The notes under the pieces are model-generated. The model saw nothing but the letters and a program-made list of their open reading frames with translations. It was not told where the DNA came from and made no database searches. Both the position numbers and the translations under genes were made by a program. Shown here one piece after another: positions 48,801 to 61,200 of a stretch of DNA of 64,000 nucleotides. Each line of letters opens with the position of its first letter. Position 1 is the first letter of the stretch. This stretch comes from Amblyomma americanum (taxonomy: Eukaryota; Arthropoda; Arachnida; Ixodida; Ixodidae). Location: assembly GCF_052857255.1 (NCBI RefSeq), contig NW_027526652.1, positions 62,001 through 126,000 of the forward strand, in the 5' to 3' direction.

Positions 48801-50829
48801 TGTAAAATCGATGCTCGTGAATCTTGCTAGTTTCGACCTAAAACGATGTATCGCGTTGTTTTGAGCCGGAATACAAGTTTTCGCACAGTTCTGAGAGAAA
48901 AAGTTTACATCTTTCTCTCGTGTACTCTTCGACGACTTGTAATATCCATGCTCGTGAATCTTGCTAGTTTCGATCTAAAACAATGTATCCCGTTGTTTTG
49001 AGCCAGAATACAAGTTTTCGCGCAGTTCTGAGAGAAAAAGTTTACGCCTTTCTCTCGTCTACTCTTCGACGATTTGTAAAATCGATGCTCGTGAATCTTG
49101 CTAGTTTCGACCTAAAACGATGTATCCCGTTGTTTTGAGCCGGCATACAAGTTTACGCGCAGTTCTGAGAGAAAAAGTTTACACCTTCCTCTCGTGTACT
49201 CCTCGACGACTTGTAAAATCGATGCTCGTGAATCTTGCTAGTTTCGATCTAAAACGATGTCTCCCGGTGTTTTGAGCCGGAATACAAGTTTTCGCGCAGT
49301 TCTGAGAGAAAAAGTTTACACCTTTCTCTCGTCTACGCTTCGACGACTTGTAAAATTGAAGTGCGTAAATCTCGCTACTTTCGATCTAAAATGATGTATC
49401 CCATTGTTTTGAGCCGGAATACAAGTTTTCGCGCAGTTCTGAGAGAAAAAGTTTACACCTTTCTCTCGTCTACTCTTCGAGGACTTGTAAAATCGATGCT
49501 CGTGAATCTTGCTAGTTTCGATCTAAAACGATGTCTCCCGGTGTTTTGAGCCGGAATACAAGTTTTCGCGCAGTTCTGAGAGAAAAAGTTTACACCTTTC
49601 TCTCGTCTACGCTTCGACGACTTGTAAAATTGAAGTGCGTAAATCTCGCTACTTTCGATCTAAAATGATGTATCCCATTGTTTTGAGCCGGAATACAAGT
49701 TTTCGCGCAGTTCTGAGAGAAAAAGTTTACACCTTTCTCCCGTCTACTCTTCGACGACTTGTAAAATCGATGCTCGTGAATCTTGCTAGTTTCGTTCTAA
49801 AACGATGTATCCCGTTCTTTTGAGCTGGAATACAAGTTTTCGCGCAGTTCTGAGAGAAAAAGTTTACACCTTTCTCTCGTGTACTCTTCGAAGGCTTGTA
49901 AAATCGATGCTCGTGAATCTTGCTAGTTTCGACCTAAAACGATGTATCGCGTTGTTTTGAGCCGGAATACAAGTTTTCGCACAGTTCTGAGAGAAAAAGT
50001 TTACATCTTTCTCTCGTGTACTCTTCGACGACTTGTAATATCCATGCTCGTGAATCTTGCTAGTTTCGATCTAAAACAATGTATCCCGTTGTTTTGAGCC
50101 AGAATACAAGTTTTCGCGCAGTTCTGAGAGAAAAAGTTTACGCCTTTCTCTCGTCTACTCTTCGACGATTTGTAAAATCGATGCTCGTGAATCTTGCTAG
50201 TTTCGACCTAAAACGATGTATCCCGTTGTTTTGAGCCGGCATACAAGTTTACGCGCAGTTCTGAGAGAAAAAGTTTACACCTTCCTCTCGTGTACTCCTC
50301 GACGACTTGTAAAATCGATGCTCGTGAATCTTGCTAGTTTCGATCTAAAACGATGTCTCCCGGTGTTTTGAGCCGGAATACAAGTTTTCGCGCAGTTCTG
50401 AGAGAAAAAGTTTACACCTTTCTCTCGTCTACGCTTCGACGACTTGTAAAATTGAAGTGCGTAAATCTCGCTACTTTCGATCTAAAATGATGTATCCCAT
50501 TGTTTTGAGCCGGAATACAAGTTTTCGCGCAGTTCTGAGAGAAAAAGTTTACACCTTTCTCTCGTCTACTCTTCGAGGACTTGTAAAATCGATGCTCGAG
50601 AATCTTGCTAGTTTCGATCTAAAATGATGTATCCCGTTGTTTTGAGCCAGAATACAAGTTTTCGCGCAGTTCTGAGAGAAAAAGCTTACACCATTCTCTC
50701 GTCTACTCTTCGACGATTTGTAAAATCGATGCTCGTGAATCTTGCTAGTTTCGACCTAAAAGGATGTATCCCGTTCTTTTGAGCCGGAATACAAGTTTTG
50801 GCACAGTTCTGAGAGAAAAAGTTTACACC

Positions 50830-53800
50830 TTTCTCTCGTATACTGTTCGAAGACTTGTAAACTCGATGCTCGTGAATCTTGCTAGTTTCGATCTAAAACG
50901 ATGTATCCCGGTGTTTTGAGCCGGAATGCAAGTTTTCGCGCAGTTCTGAGAGAAAAAGTTTACACCTTTCTCTCGTCTACGCTTCGACGACTTGTAAAAT
51001 TGAAGTGCGTAAATCTCGCTACTTTCGATCTAAAATGATGTATCCCATTGTTTTGAGCCGGAATACAAGTTTTCGCGCAGTTCTGAGAGAAAAAGTTTAC
51101 ATCTTTCGTGTACTCTTCGACGACTTGTAAAATCCATGCTCGTGAATCTTGCTAGTTTCGATCTAAAACAATGTATCCCGTTGTTTTGAGCCAGAATACA
51201 AGTTTTCGCGCAGTTCTGAGAGAAAAAGTTTACGCCTTTCTCTCGTCTACTCTTCGACGATTTGTAAAATCGATGCTCGTGAATCTTGCTAGTTTCGACC
51301 TAAAACGATGTATCCCGCTGTTTTGAGCCGGCATACAAGTTTACGCGCAGTTCTGAGAGAAAAAGTTTACACCTTCCTCTCGTGTACTCCTCGACGACTT
51401 GTAAAATCGATGCTCGTGAATCTTGCTAGTTTCGATCTAAAACGATGTCTCCCGGTGTTTTGAGCCGGAATACAAGTTTTCGCGCAGTTCTGAGAGAAAA
51501 AGTTTACACCTTTCTCTCGTCTACGCTTCGACGACTTGAGAAAATTGAAGTGCGTAAATCTCGCTACTTTCGATCTAAAATGATGTATCCCATTGTTTTG
51601 AGCCGGAATACAAGTTTTCGCGCAGTTCTGAGAGAAAAAGTTTACACCTTTCTCCCGTCTACTCTTCGACGACTTGTAAAATCGATGCTCGTGAATCTTG
51701 CTAGTTTCGTTCTAAAACGATGTATCCCGTTCTTTTGAGCTGGAATACAAGTTTTCGCGCAGTTCTGAGAGAAAAAGTTTACACCTTTCTCTCGTGTACT
51801 CTTCGAAGGCTTGTAAAATCGATGCTCGTGAATCTTGCTAGTTTCGACCTAAAACGATGTATCGCGTTGTTTTGAGCCGGAATACAAGTTTTCGCACAGT
51901 TCTGAGAGAAAAAGTTTACATCTTTCTCTCGTGTACTCTTCGACGACTTGTAAAATCCATGCTCGTGAATCTTGCTAGTTTCGATCTAAAACAATGTATC
52001 CCGTTGTTTTGAGCCAGAATACAAGTTTTCGCGCAGTTCTGAGAGAAAAAGTTTACGCCTTTCTCTCGTCTACTCTTCGACGATTTGTAAAATCGATGCT
52101 CGTGAATCTTGCTAGTTTCGACCTAAAACGATGTATCCCGTTGTTTTGAGCCGGCATACAAGTTTACGCGCAGTTCTGAGAGAAAAAGTTTACACCTTCC
52201 TCTCGTGTACTCCTCGACGACTTGTAAAATCGATGCTCGTGAATCTTGCTAGTTTCGATCTAAAACGATGTCTCCCGGTGTTTTGAGCCGGAATACAAGT
52301 TTTCGCGCAGTTCTGAGAGAAAAAGTTTACACCTTTCTCTCGTCTACGCTTCGACGACTTGTAAAATTGAAGTGCGTAAATCTCGCTACTTTCGATCTAA
52401 AATGATGTATCCCATTGTTTTGAGCCGGAATACAAGTTTTCGCGCAGTTCTGAGAGAAAAAGTTTACACCTTTCTCTCGTCTACTCTTCGAGGACTTGTA
52501 AAATCGATGCTCGAGAATCTTGCTAGTTTCGATCTAAAACGATGTATCCCGTTGTTTTGAGCCAGAATACAAGTTTTCGCGCAGTTCTGAGAGAAAAAGC
52601 TTACACCATTCTCTCGTCTACTCTTCGACGATTTGTAAAATCGATGCTCGTGAATCTTGCTAGTTTCGACCTAAAAGGATGTATCCCGTTGTTTTGAGCC
52701 GGAATACAAGTTTTCGCACAGTTGTGAGAGAAAAAGTTTACACCTTTCTCTCGTGTACTGTTCGAAGACTTGTAAAATTGATGCTCGTGAATCTTGCTAG
52801 TTTCGATCTAAAACGATGTATCCCGTTGTTTTGAGCCGGCATACAAGTTTTCGCGCAGTTCTGAGAGAAAAAGTTTACACCTTTCTCTCGTATACTGTTC
52901 GAAGACTTGTAAGCTCGATGCTCGTGAATCTTGCTAGTTTCGATCTAAAACGATGTATCCCGGTGTTTTGAGCCGGAATGCAAGTTTTCGCGCAGTTCTG
53001 AGAGAAAAAGTTTACACCTTTCTCTCGTCTACGCTTCGACGACTTGTAAAATTGAAGTGCGTAAATCTCGCTACTTTCGATCTAAAATGATGTATCCCAT
53101 TGTTTTGAGCCGGAATACAAGTTTTCGCGCAGTTCTGAGAGAAAAAGTTTACATCTTTCGTGTACTCTTCGACGACTTGTAAAATCCATGCTCGTGAATC
53201 TTGCTAGTTTCGATCTAAAACAATGTATCCCGTTGTTTTGAGCCAGAATACAAGTTTTCGCGCAGTTCTGAGAGAAAAAGTTTACGCCTTTCTCTCGTCT
53301 ACTCTTCGACGATTTGTAAAATCGATGCTCGTGAATCTTGCTAGTTTCGACCTAAAACGATGTATGCCGTTGTTTTGAGCCGGCATACAAGTTTACGCGC
53401 AGTTCTGAGAGAAAAAGTTTACACCTTCCTCTCGTGTACTCCTCGACGACTTGTAAAATCGATGCTCGTGAATCTTGCTAGTTTCGATCTAAAACGATGT
53501 CTCCCGGTGTTTTGAGCCGGAATACAAGTTTTCGCGCAGTTCTGAGAGAAAAAGTTTACACCTTTCTCTCGTCTACGCTTCGACGACTTGAGAAAATTGA
53601 AGTGCGTAAATCTCGCTACTTTCGATCTAAAATGATGTATCCCATTGTTTTGAGCCGGAATACAAGTTTTCGCGCAGTTCTGAGAGAAAAAGTTTACACC
53701 TTTCTCCCGTCTACTCTTCGACGACTTGTAAAATCGATGCTCGTGAATCTTGCTAGTTTCGTTCTAAAACGATGTATCCCGTTCTTTTGAGCTGGAATAC

Positions 53801-55012
53801 AAGTTTTCGCGCAGTTCTGAGAGAAAAAGTTTACACCTTTCTCTCGTGTACTCTTCGAAGGCTTGTAAAATCGATGCTCGTGAATCTTGCTAGTTTCGAC
53901 CTAAAACGATGTATCGCGTTGTTTTGAGCCGGAATACAAGTTTTCGCACAGTTCTGAGAGAAAAAGTTTACATCTTTCTCTCGTGTACTCTTCGACGACT
54001 TGTAAAATCCATGCTCGTGAATCTTGCTAGTTTCGATCTAAAACAATGTATCCCGTTGTTTTGAGCCAGAATACAAGTTTTCGCGCAGTTCTGAGAGAAA
54101 AAGTTTACGCCTTTCTCTCAACTACTCTTCGACGATTTGTAAAATCGATGCTCGTGAATCTTGCTAGTTTCGACCTAAAACGATGTATCCCGTTGTTTTG
54201 AGCCGGCATACAAGTTTACGCGCAGTTCTGAGAGAAAAAGTTTACACCTTCCTCTCGTGTACTCCTCGACGACTTGTAAAATCGATGCTCGTGAATCTTG
54301 CTAGTTTCGATCTAAAACGATGTCTCCCGGTGTTTTGAGCCGGAATACAAGTTTTCGCGCAGTTCTGAGAGAAAAAGTTTACACCTTTCGCTCGTCTACG
54401 CTTCGACGACTTGTAAAATTGAAGTGCGTAAATCTCGCTACTTTCGATCTAAAATGATGTATCCCATTGTTTTGAGCCGGAATACAAGTTTTCGCGCAGT
54501 TCTGAGAGAAAAAGTTTACACCTTTCTCTCGTCTACTCTTCGAGGACTTGTAAAATCGATGCTCGAGAATCTTGCTAGTTTCGATCTAAAACGATGTATC
54601 CCGTTGTTTTGAGCCAGAATACAAGTTTTCGCGCAGTTCTGAGAGAAAAAGCTTACACCATTCTCTCGTCTACTCTTCGACGATTTGTAAAATCGATGCT
54701 CGTGAATCTTGCTAGTTTCGACCTAAAAGGATGTATCCCGTTGTTTTGAGCCGGAATACAAGTTTTCGCACAGTTGTGAGAGAAAAAGTTTACACCTTTC
54801 TCTCGTGTACTGTTCGAAGACTTGTAAAATTGATGCTCGTGAATCTTGCTAGTTTCGATCTAAAACGATGTATCCCGTTGTTTTGAGCCGGCATACAAGT
54901 TTTCGCGCAGTTCTGAGAGAAAAAGTTTACACCTTTCTCTCGTATACTGTTCGAAGACTTGTAAGCTCGATGCTCGTGAATCTTGCTAGTTTCGATCTAA
55001 AACGATGTATCC
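50830..55012 (+). repeat. 2,052-bp tandem higher-order repeat, two copies
   Basis: The copies are roughly 50,909-52,960 and 52,961-55,012. Shared rare markers at a 2,052-bp offset include the GGAATGCAAG variant (50,9xx and 52,97x), the shortened ACATCTTTCGTG unit, and the ACTTGAGAAAATTG insertion that joins two open frames (51,445 and 53,497). Differences are few, for example CCCGCTG near 51,306 against TGCCGTTG near 53,364. Confidence 0.78.
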
Positions 55013-55759
55013 CGTTGTTTTGAGCCGGAATACAAGTTTTCGCGCAGTTCTGTGAGAAAAAGTTTACACCTTTCTCTCGTCTACTCTTCGACGTCTTGTA
55101 AAATTGAAGTGCGTAAATCTCGTTACTTCCGATCTAAAATGATGTATCCCGTTGTTTTGAGCCGGAATACAAATTTTCGCGCAGTGCTGAGACAAAAAGT
55201 TTACACCTTTCTCTCGTCTACTCTTCGACGACTTGTAAAATCGATGCTCGTGAATCTTGCTAGTTTCGTTCTAAAACGATGTATGCCGTTCTTTTGAGCT
55301 GGAATACAAGTTTTCGCGCAGTTCTGAGAAAAAGTTTACACCTTTCTCTCGTCTACTCTTCGACGACTTGTAAAATCGATGCTCGTCAATTTTGCTAGTT
55401 TTGATCTAAAACGATGTATCCCGTTGTTTTGAGCCGGAATACAAGTTTTCGCGCAGTTCTGAGAGAAAAAGTTTACACCTTTCTCTCGTGTACTCTTCGA
55501 CGACTTGTAAAATCGATGCTCGTGAATCTTGCTAGTTTCGATCTAAAACGATGTGTCCCGTTGTTTTGAGCCGGAATACAAGTTTTCGCGCAGTTCTGAG
55601 AGAAAAAGTTTACACCTTTCTCTCGTCTACTCTTCGTCGACTTGTAAAATCGATGCTCGTGAATCTTGCTAGTTTCGTTCTAAAACGATGTATCCCGTTC
55701 TTTTGAGCTGGAATACAAGTTTCGCGCAGTTCTGAGAGAAAAAGTTTACACCTTTCTCT

Positions 55760-58220
55760 CGTGTACTCTTCGAAGGCTTGTAAAATCGATGCTCGTGAAT
55801 CTTGCTAGTTTCGACCTAAAACGATGTATCCCGTTGTTTTGAGCCGGCATACAAGTTTACGCGCAGTTCTGAGAGAAAAAGTTTACACCTTCCTCTCGTG
55901 TACTCCTCGACGACTTGTAAAATTGATGCTCGTGAATCTTGCTAGTTTCGATCTAAAACGATGTCTCCCGGTGTTTTGAGCCGGAATACAAGTTTTCGCG
56001 CAGTTCTGAGAGAAAAAGTTTACACCTTTCTCTCGTCTACGCTTCGACGACTTGTAAAATTGAAGTGCGTAAATCTCGCTACTTTCGATCTAAAATAATG
56101 TATCCCATTGTTTTGAGCCGGAATACAAGTTTTCGCGCAGTTCTGAGAGAAAAAGTTTACACCTTTCTCCCGTCTACTCTTCGACGACTTGTAAAATCGA
56201 TGCTCGTGAATCTTGCTAGTTTCGTTCTAAAACGATGTATCCCGTTCTTTTGAGCTGGAATACAAGTTTTCGCGCAGTTCTGAGAGAAAAAGTTTACACC
56301 TTTCTCTCGTGTACTCTTCGAAGGCTTGTAAAATCGATGCTCGTGAATCTTGCTAGTTTCGACCTAAAACGATGTATCGCGTTGTTTTGAGCCGGAATAC
56401 AAGTTTTCGCACAGTTCTGAGAGAAAAAGTTTACATCTTTCTCTCGTGTACTCTTCGACGACTTGTAAAATCCATGCTCGTGAATCTTGCTAGTTTCGAT
56501 CTAAAACAATGTATCCCGTTGTTTTGAGCCAGAATACAAGTTTTCGCGCAGTTCTGAGAGAAAAAGTTTACGCCTTTCTCTCGTCTACTCTTCGACGATT
56601 TGTAAAATCGATGCTCGTGAATCTTGCTAGTTTCGACCTAAAACGATGTATCCCGTTGTTTTGAGCCGGCATACAAGTTTACGCGCAGTTCTGAGAGAAA
56701 AAGTTTACACCTTCCTCTCGTGTACTCCTCGACGACTTGTAAAATCGATGCTCGTGAATCTTGCTAGTTTCGATCTAAAACGATGTCTCCCGGTGTTTTG
56801 AGCCGGAATACAAGTTTTCGCGCAGTTCTGAGAGAAAAAGTTTACACCTTTCTCTCGTCTACTCTTCGTTGACTTGTAAAATCGATGCTCGTGAATCTTG
56901 CTAGTTTCGATCTAAAACAATGTATCCCGTTGTTTTGAGCCGGAATACAAGTTTTCGTGCAGTTCTGAGAGAAAAAGTTTACGCCTTTCTCTCGTGTACT
57001 CTTCGAAGGCTTGTAAAATCGATGCTCGTGAATCTTGCTAGTTTCGACCTAAAACGATGTATCCCGTTGTTTTGAGCCGGCATACAAGTTTACGCGCAGT
57101 TCTGAGAGAAAAAGTTTACACCTTCCTCTCGTGTACTCCTCGACGACTTGTAAAATTGATGCTCGTGAATCTTGCTAGTTTCGATCTAAAACGATGTCTC
57201 CCGGTGTTTTGAGCCGGAATACAAGTTTTCGCGCAGTTCTGAGAGAAAAAGTTTACACCTTTCTCTCGTCTACGCTTCGACGACTTGTAAAATTGAAGTG
57301 CGTAAATCTCGCTACTTTCGATCTAAAATAATGTATCCCATTGTTTTGAGCCGGAATACAAGTTTTCGCGCAGTTCTGAGAGAAAAAGTTTACACCTTTC
57401 TCCCGTCTACTCTTCGACGACTTGTAAAATCGATGCTCGTGAATCTTGCTAGTTTCGTTCTAAAACGCTGTATCCCGTTCTTTTGAGCTGGAATACAAGT
57501 TTTCGCGCAGTTCTGAGAGAAAAAGTTTACACCTTTCTCTCGTGTACTCTTCGAAGGCTTGTAAAATCGATGCTCGTGAATCTTGCTAGTTTCGACCTAA
57601 AACGATGTATCGCGTTGTTTTGAGCCGGAATACAAGTTTTCGCACAGTTCTGAGAGAAAAAGTTTACATCTTTCTCTCGTGTACTCTTCGACGACTTGTA
57701 AAATCCATGCTCGTGAATCTTGCTAGTTTCGATCTAAAACAATGTATCCCGTTGTTTTGAGCCAGAATACAAGTTTTCGCGCAGTTCTGAGAGAAAAAGT
57801 TTACGCCTTTCTCTCGTCTACTCTTCGACGATTTGTAAAATCGATGCTCGTGAATCTTGCTAGTTTCGACCTAAAACGATGTATCCCGTTGTTTTGAGCC
57901 GGCATACAAGTTTACGCGCAGTTCTGAGAGAAAAAGTTTACACCTTCCTCTCGTGTACTCCTCGACGACTTGTAAAATCGATGCTCGTGAATCTTGCTAG
58001 TTTCGATCTAAAACGATGTCTCCCGGTGTTTTGAGCCGGAATACAAGTTTTCGCGCAGTTCTGAGAGAAAAAGTTTACACCTTTCTCTCGTCTACTCTTC
58101 GTTGACTTGTAAAATCGATGCTCGTGAATCTTGCTAGTTTCGATCTAAAACAATGTATCCCGTTGTTTTGAGCCGGAATACAAGTTTTCGTGCAGTTCTG
58201 AGAGAAAAAGTTTACGCCTT
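55760..58220 (+). repeat. 1,233-bp tandem higher-order repeat (9 monomers), two copies
   Basis: The copies are roughly 55,760-56,990 and 56,991-58,220. The TAAAATAATG form of unit 2 occurs at about 56,092 and 57,325, and the CTTCGAAGGC, AAAATTGATG and CTTCGTTGAC variants also recur at +1,233. One private difference is AACGCTGTATCC near 57,466. Confidence 0.75.
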
Positions 58221-61200
58221 TCTCTCGTCTACTCTTGGACGATTTGTAAAATCGATGCTCGTGAATCTTGCTAGTTTCGACCTAAAACGATGTATCCCGT
58301 TGTTTTGAGCCGGCATACAAGTTTACGCGCAGTTCTGAGAGAAAAAGTTTACACCTTCCTCTCGTGTACTCCTCGACGACGTGTAAAATCGATGCTCGTG
58401 AATCTTGCTAGTTTCGATCTAAAACGATGTCTCCCGGTGTTTTGAGCCGGAATACAAGTTTTCGCGCAGTTCTGAGAGAAAAAGTTTACACCTTTCTCTC
58501 GTCTACGCTTCGACGACTTGTAAAATTGAAGTGCGTAAATCTCGCTACTTTCGATCTAAAATGATGTATCCCGTTGTTTTGAGCCGGAATACAAGTTTTC
58601 GTGCAGTTCTGAGAGAAAAAGTTTACGCCTTTCTCTCGTCTACTCTTGGACGATTTGTAAAATCGATGCTCGTGAATCTTGCTAGTTTCGACCTAAAACG
58701 ATGTATCCCGTTGTTTTGAGCCGGCATACAAGTTTTCGCGCAGTTCTGAGAGAAAAAGTTTACACCTTTCTCCCGTCTACTCTTCGACGACTTGTAAAAT
58801 CGATGCTCGTGAATCTTGCTAGTTTCGTTCTAAAACGATGTATCCCGTTCTTTTGAGCTGGAATACAAGTTTTCGCGCAGTTCTGAGAGAAAAAGTTTAC
58901 ACCTTTCTCTCGTGTACTCTTCGAAGGCTTGTAAAATCGATGCTCGTGAATCTTGCTAGTTTCGACCTAAAACGATGTATCGCGTTGTTTTGAGCCGGAA
59001 TACAAGTTTTCGCGCAGTTCGAAGAGAAAAAGTTTACACCTTTCTCTCGTCTACTCTTCGTCGACTTGTAAAATCCATGCTCGTGAATCTTGCTAGTTTC
59101 GTTCTAAAACGATGTATCCCGTTCTTTTGAGCTGGAATACAAGTTTTCGCGCAGTTCTGAGAGAAAAAGTTTACACCTTTCTCTCGTGTACTCTTCGAAG
59201 GCTTGTAAAATCGATGCTCGTGAATCTTGCTAGTTTCGACCTAAAACGATGTATCGCGTTGTTTTGAGCCGGAATACAAGTTTTCGTGCAGTTCGAAGAG
59301 AAAAAGTTTACACCTTTCTCTCGTCTACTCTTCGTCGACTTGTAAAATCGATGCTCGTGAATCTTGCTAGTTTCGTTCTAAAACGATGTATCCCGTTCTT
59401 TTGAGCTGGAATACAAGTTTTCGCGCAGTTCTGAGAGAAAAAGTTTACACCTTTCTCTCGTGTACTCTTCGAAGGCTTGTAAAATCGATGCTCGTGAATC
59501 TTGCTAGTTTCGACCTAAAACGATGTATCGCGTTGTTTTGAGCCGGAATACAAGTTTTCGCGCAGTTCTGAGAGAAAAAGTTTACACCTTTCTCTCGTAT
59601 ACTCTTCGAAGACTTGTAAAATCGATGCTCGTGAATCTTGCTAGTTTCGTTCTAAAACGATGTATCCCGTTCTTTTGAGCTGGAATACAAGTTTTCGCGC
59701 AGTTCTGAGAGAAAAAGTTTACACCTTTCTCTCGTGTACTCTTCGAAGGCTTGTAAAATCGATGCTCGTGAATCTTGCTAGTTTCGACCTAAAACGATGT
59801 ATCGCGTTGTTTTGAGCCGGAATACAAGTTTTCGCACAGTTCTGAGAGAAAAAGTTTACATCTTTCTCTCGTGTACTCTTCGACGACTTGTAATATCCAT
59901 GTTCGTGAATCTTGCTAGTTTCGATCTAAAACAATGTATCCCGTTGTTTTGAGCCAGAATACAAGTTTTCGCGCAGTTCTGAGAGAAAAAGTTTACGCCT
60001 TTCTCTCGTCTACTCTTCGACGATTTGTAAAATCGATGCTCGTGAATCTTGCTAGTTTCGACCTAAAACGATGTATCCCGTTGTTTTGAGCCGGCATACA
60101 AGTTTACGCGCAGTTCTGAGAGAAAAAGTTTACACCTTCCTCTCGTGTACTCCTCGACGACTTGTAAAATCGATGCTCGTGAATCTTGCTAGTTTCGATC
60201 TAAAACGATGTCTCCCGGTGTTTTGAGCCGGAATACAAGTTTTCGCGCAGTTCTGAGAGAAAAAGTTTACACCTTTCTCTCGTCTACGCTTCGACGACTT
60301 GTAAAATTGAAGTGCGTAAATCTCGCTACTTTCGATCTAAAACAATGTATCCCGTTGTTTTGAGCCGGAATACAAGTTTTCGTGCAGTTCTGAGAGAAAA
60401 AGTTTACGCCTTTCTCTCGTCTACTCTTGGACGATTTGTAAAATCGATGCTCGTGAATCTTGCTAGTTTCGACCTAAAACGATGTATCCCGTTGTTTTGA
60501 GCCGGCATACAAGTTTACGCGCAGTTCTGAGAGAAAAAATTTACACCTTCCTCTCGTGTACTCCTCGACGACTTGTAAAATCGATGCTCGTGAATCTTGC
60601 TAGTTTCGATCTAAAACGATGTCTCCCGGTGTTTTGAGCCGGAATACAAGTTTTCGCGCAGTTCTGAGAGAAAAAGTTTACACCTTTCTCTCGTCTACGC
60701 TTCGACGACTTGTAAAATTGAAGTGCGTAAATCTCGCTACTTTCGATCTAAAATGATGTATCCCATTGTTTTGAGCCGGAATACAAGTTTTCGCGCAGTT
60801 CTGAGAGAAAAAGTTTACACCTTTCTCCCGTCTACTCTTCGACGACTTGTAAAATCGATGCTCGTGAATCTTGCTAGTTTCGTTCTAAAACGATGTATCC
60901 CGTTCTTTTGAGCTGGAATACAAGTTTTCGCGCAGTTCTGAGAGAAAAAGTTTACACCTTTCTCTCGTGTACTCTTCGAAGGCTTGTAAAATCGATGCTC
61001 GTGAATCTTGCTAGTTTCGACCTAAAACGATGTATCGCGTTGTTTTGAGCCAGAATACAAGTTTTCGCACAGTTCTGAGAGAAAAAGTTTACATCTTTCT
61101 CTCGTGTACTCTTCGACGACTTGTAAAATCCATGCTCGTGAATCTTGCTAGTTTCGATCTAAAACAATGTATCCCGTTGTTTTGAGCCAGAATACAAGTT

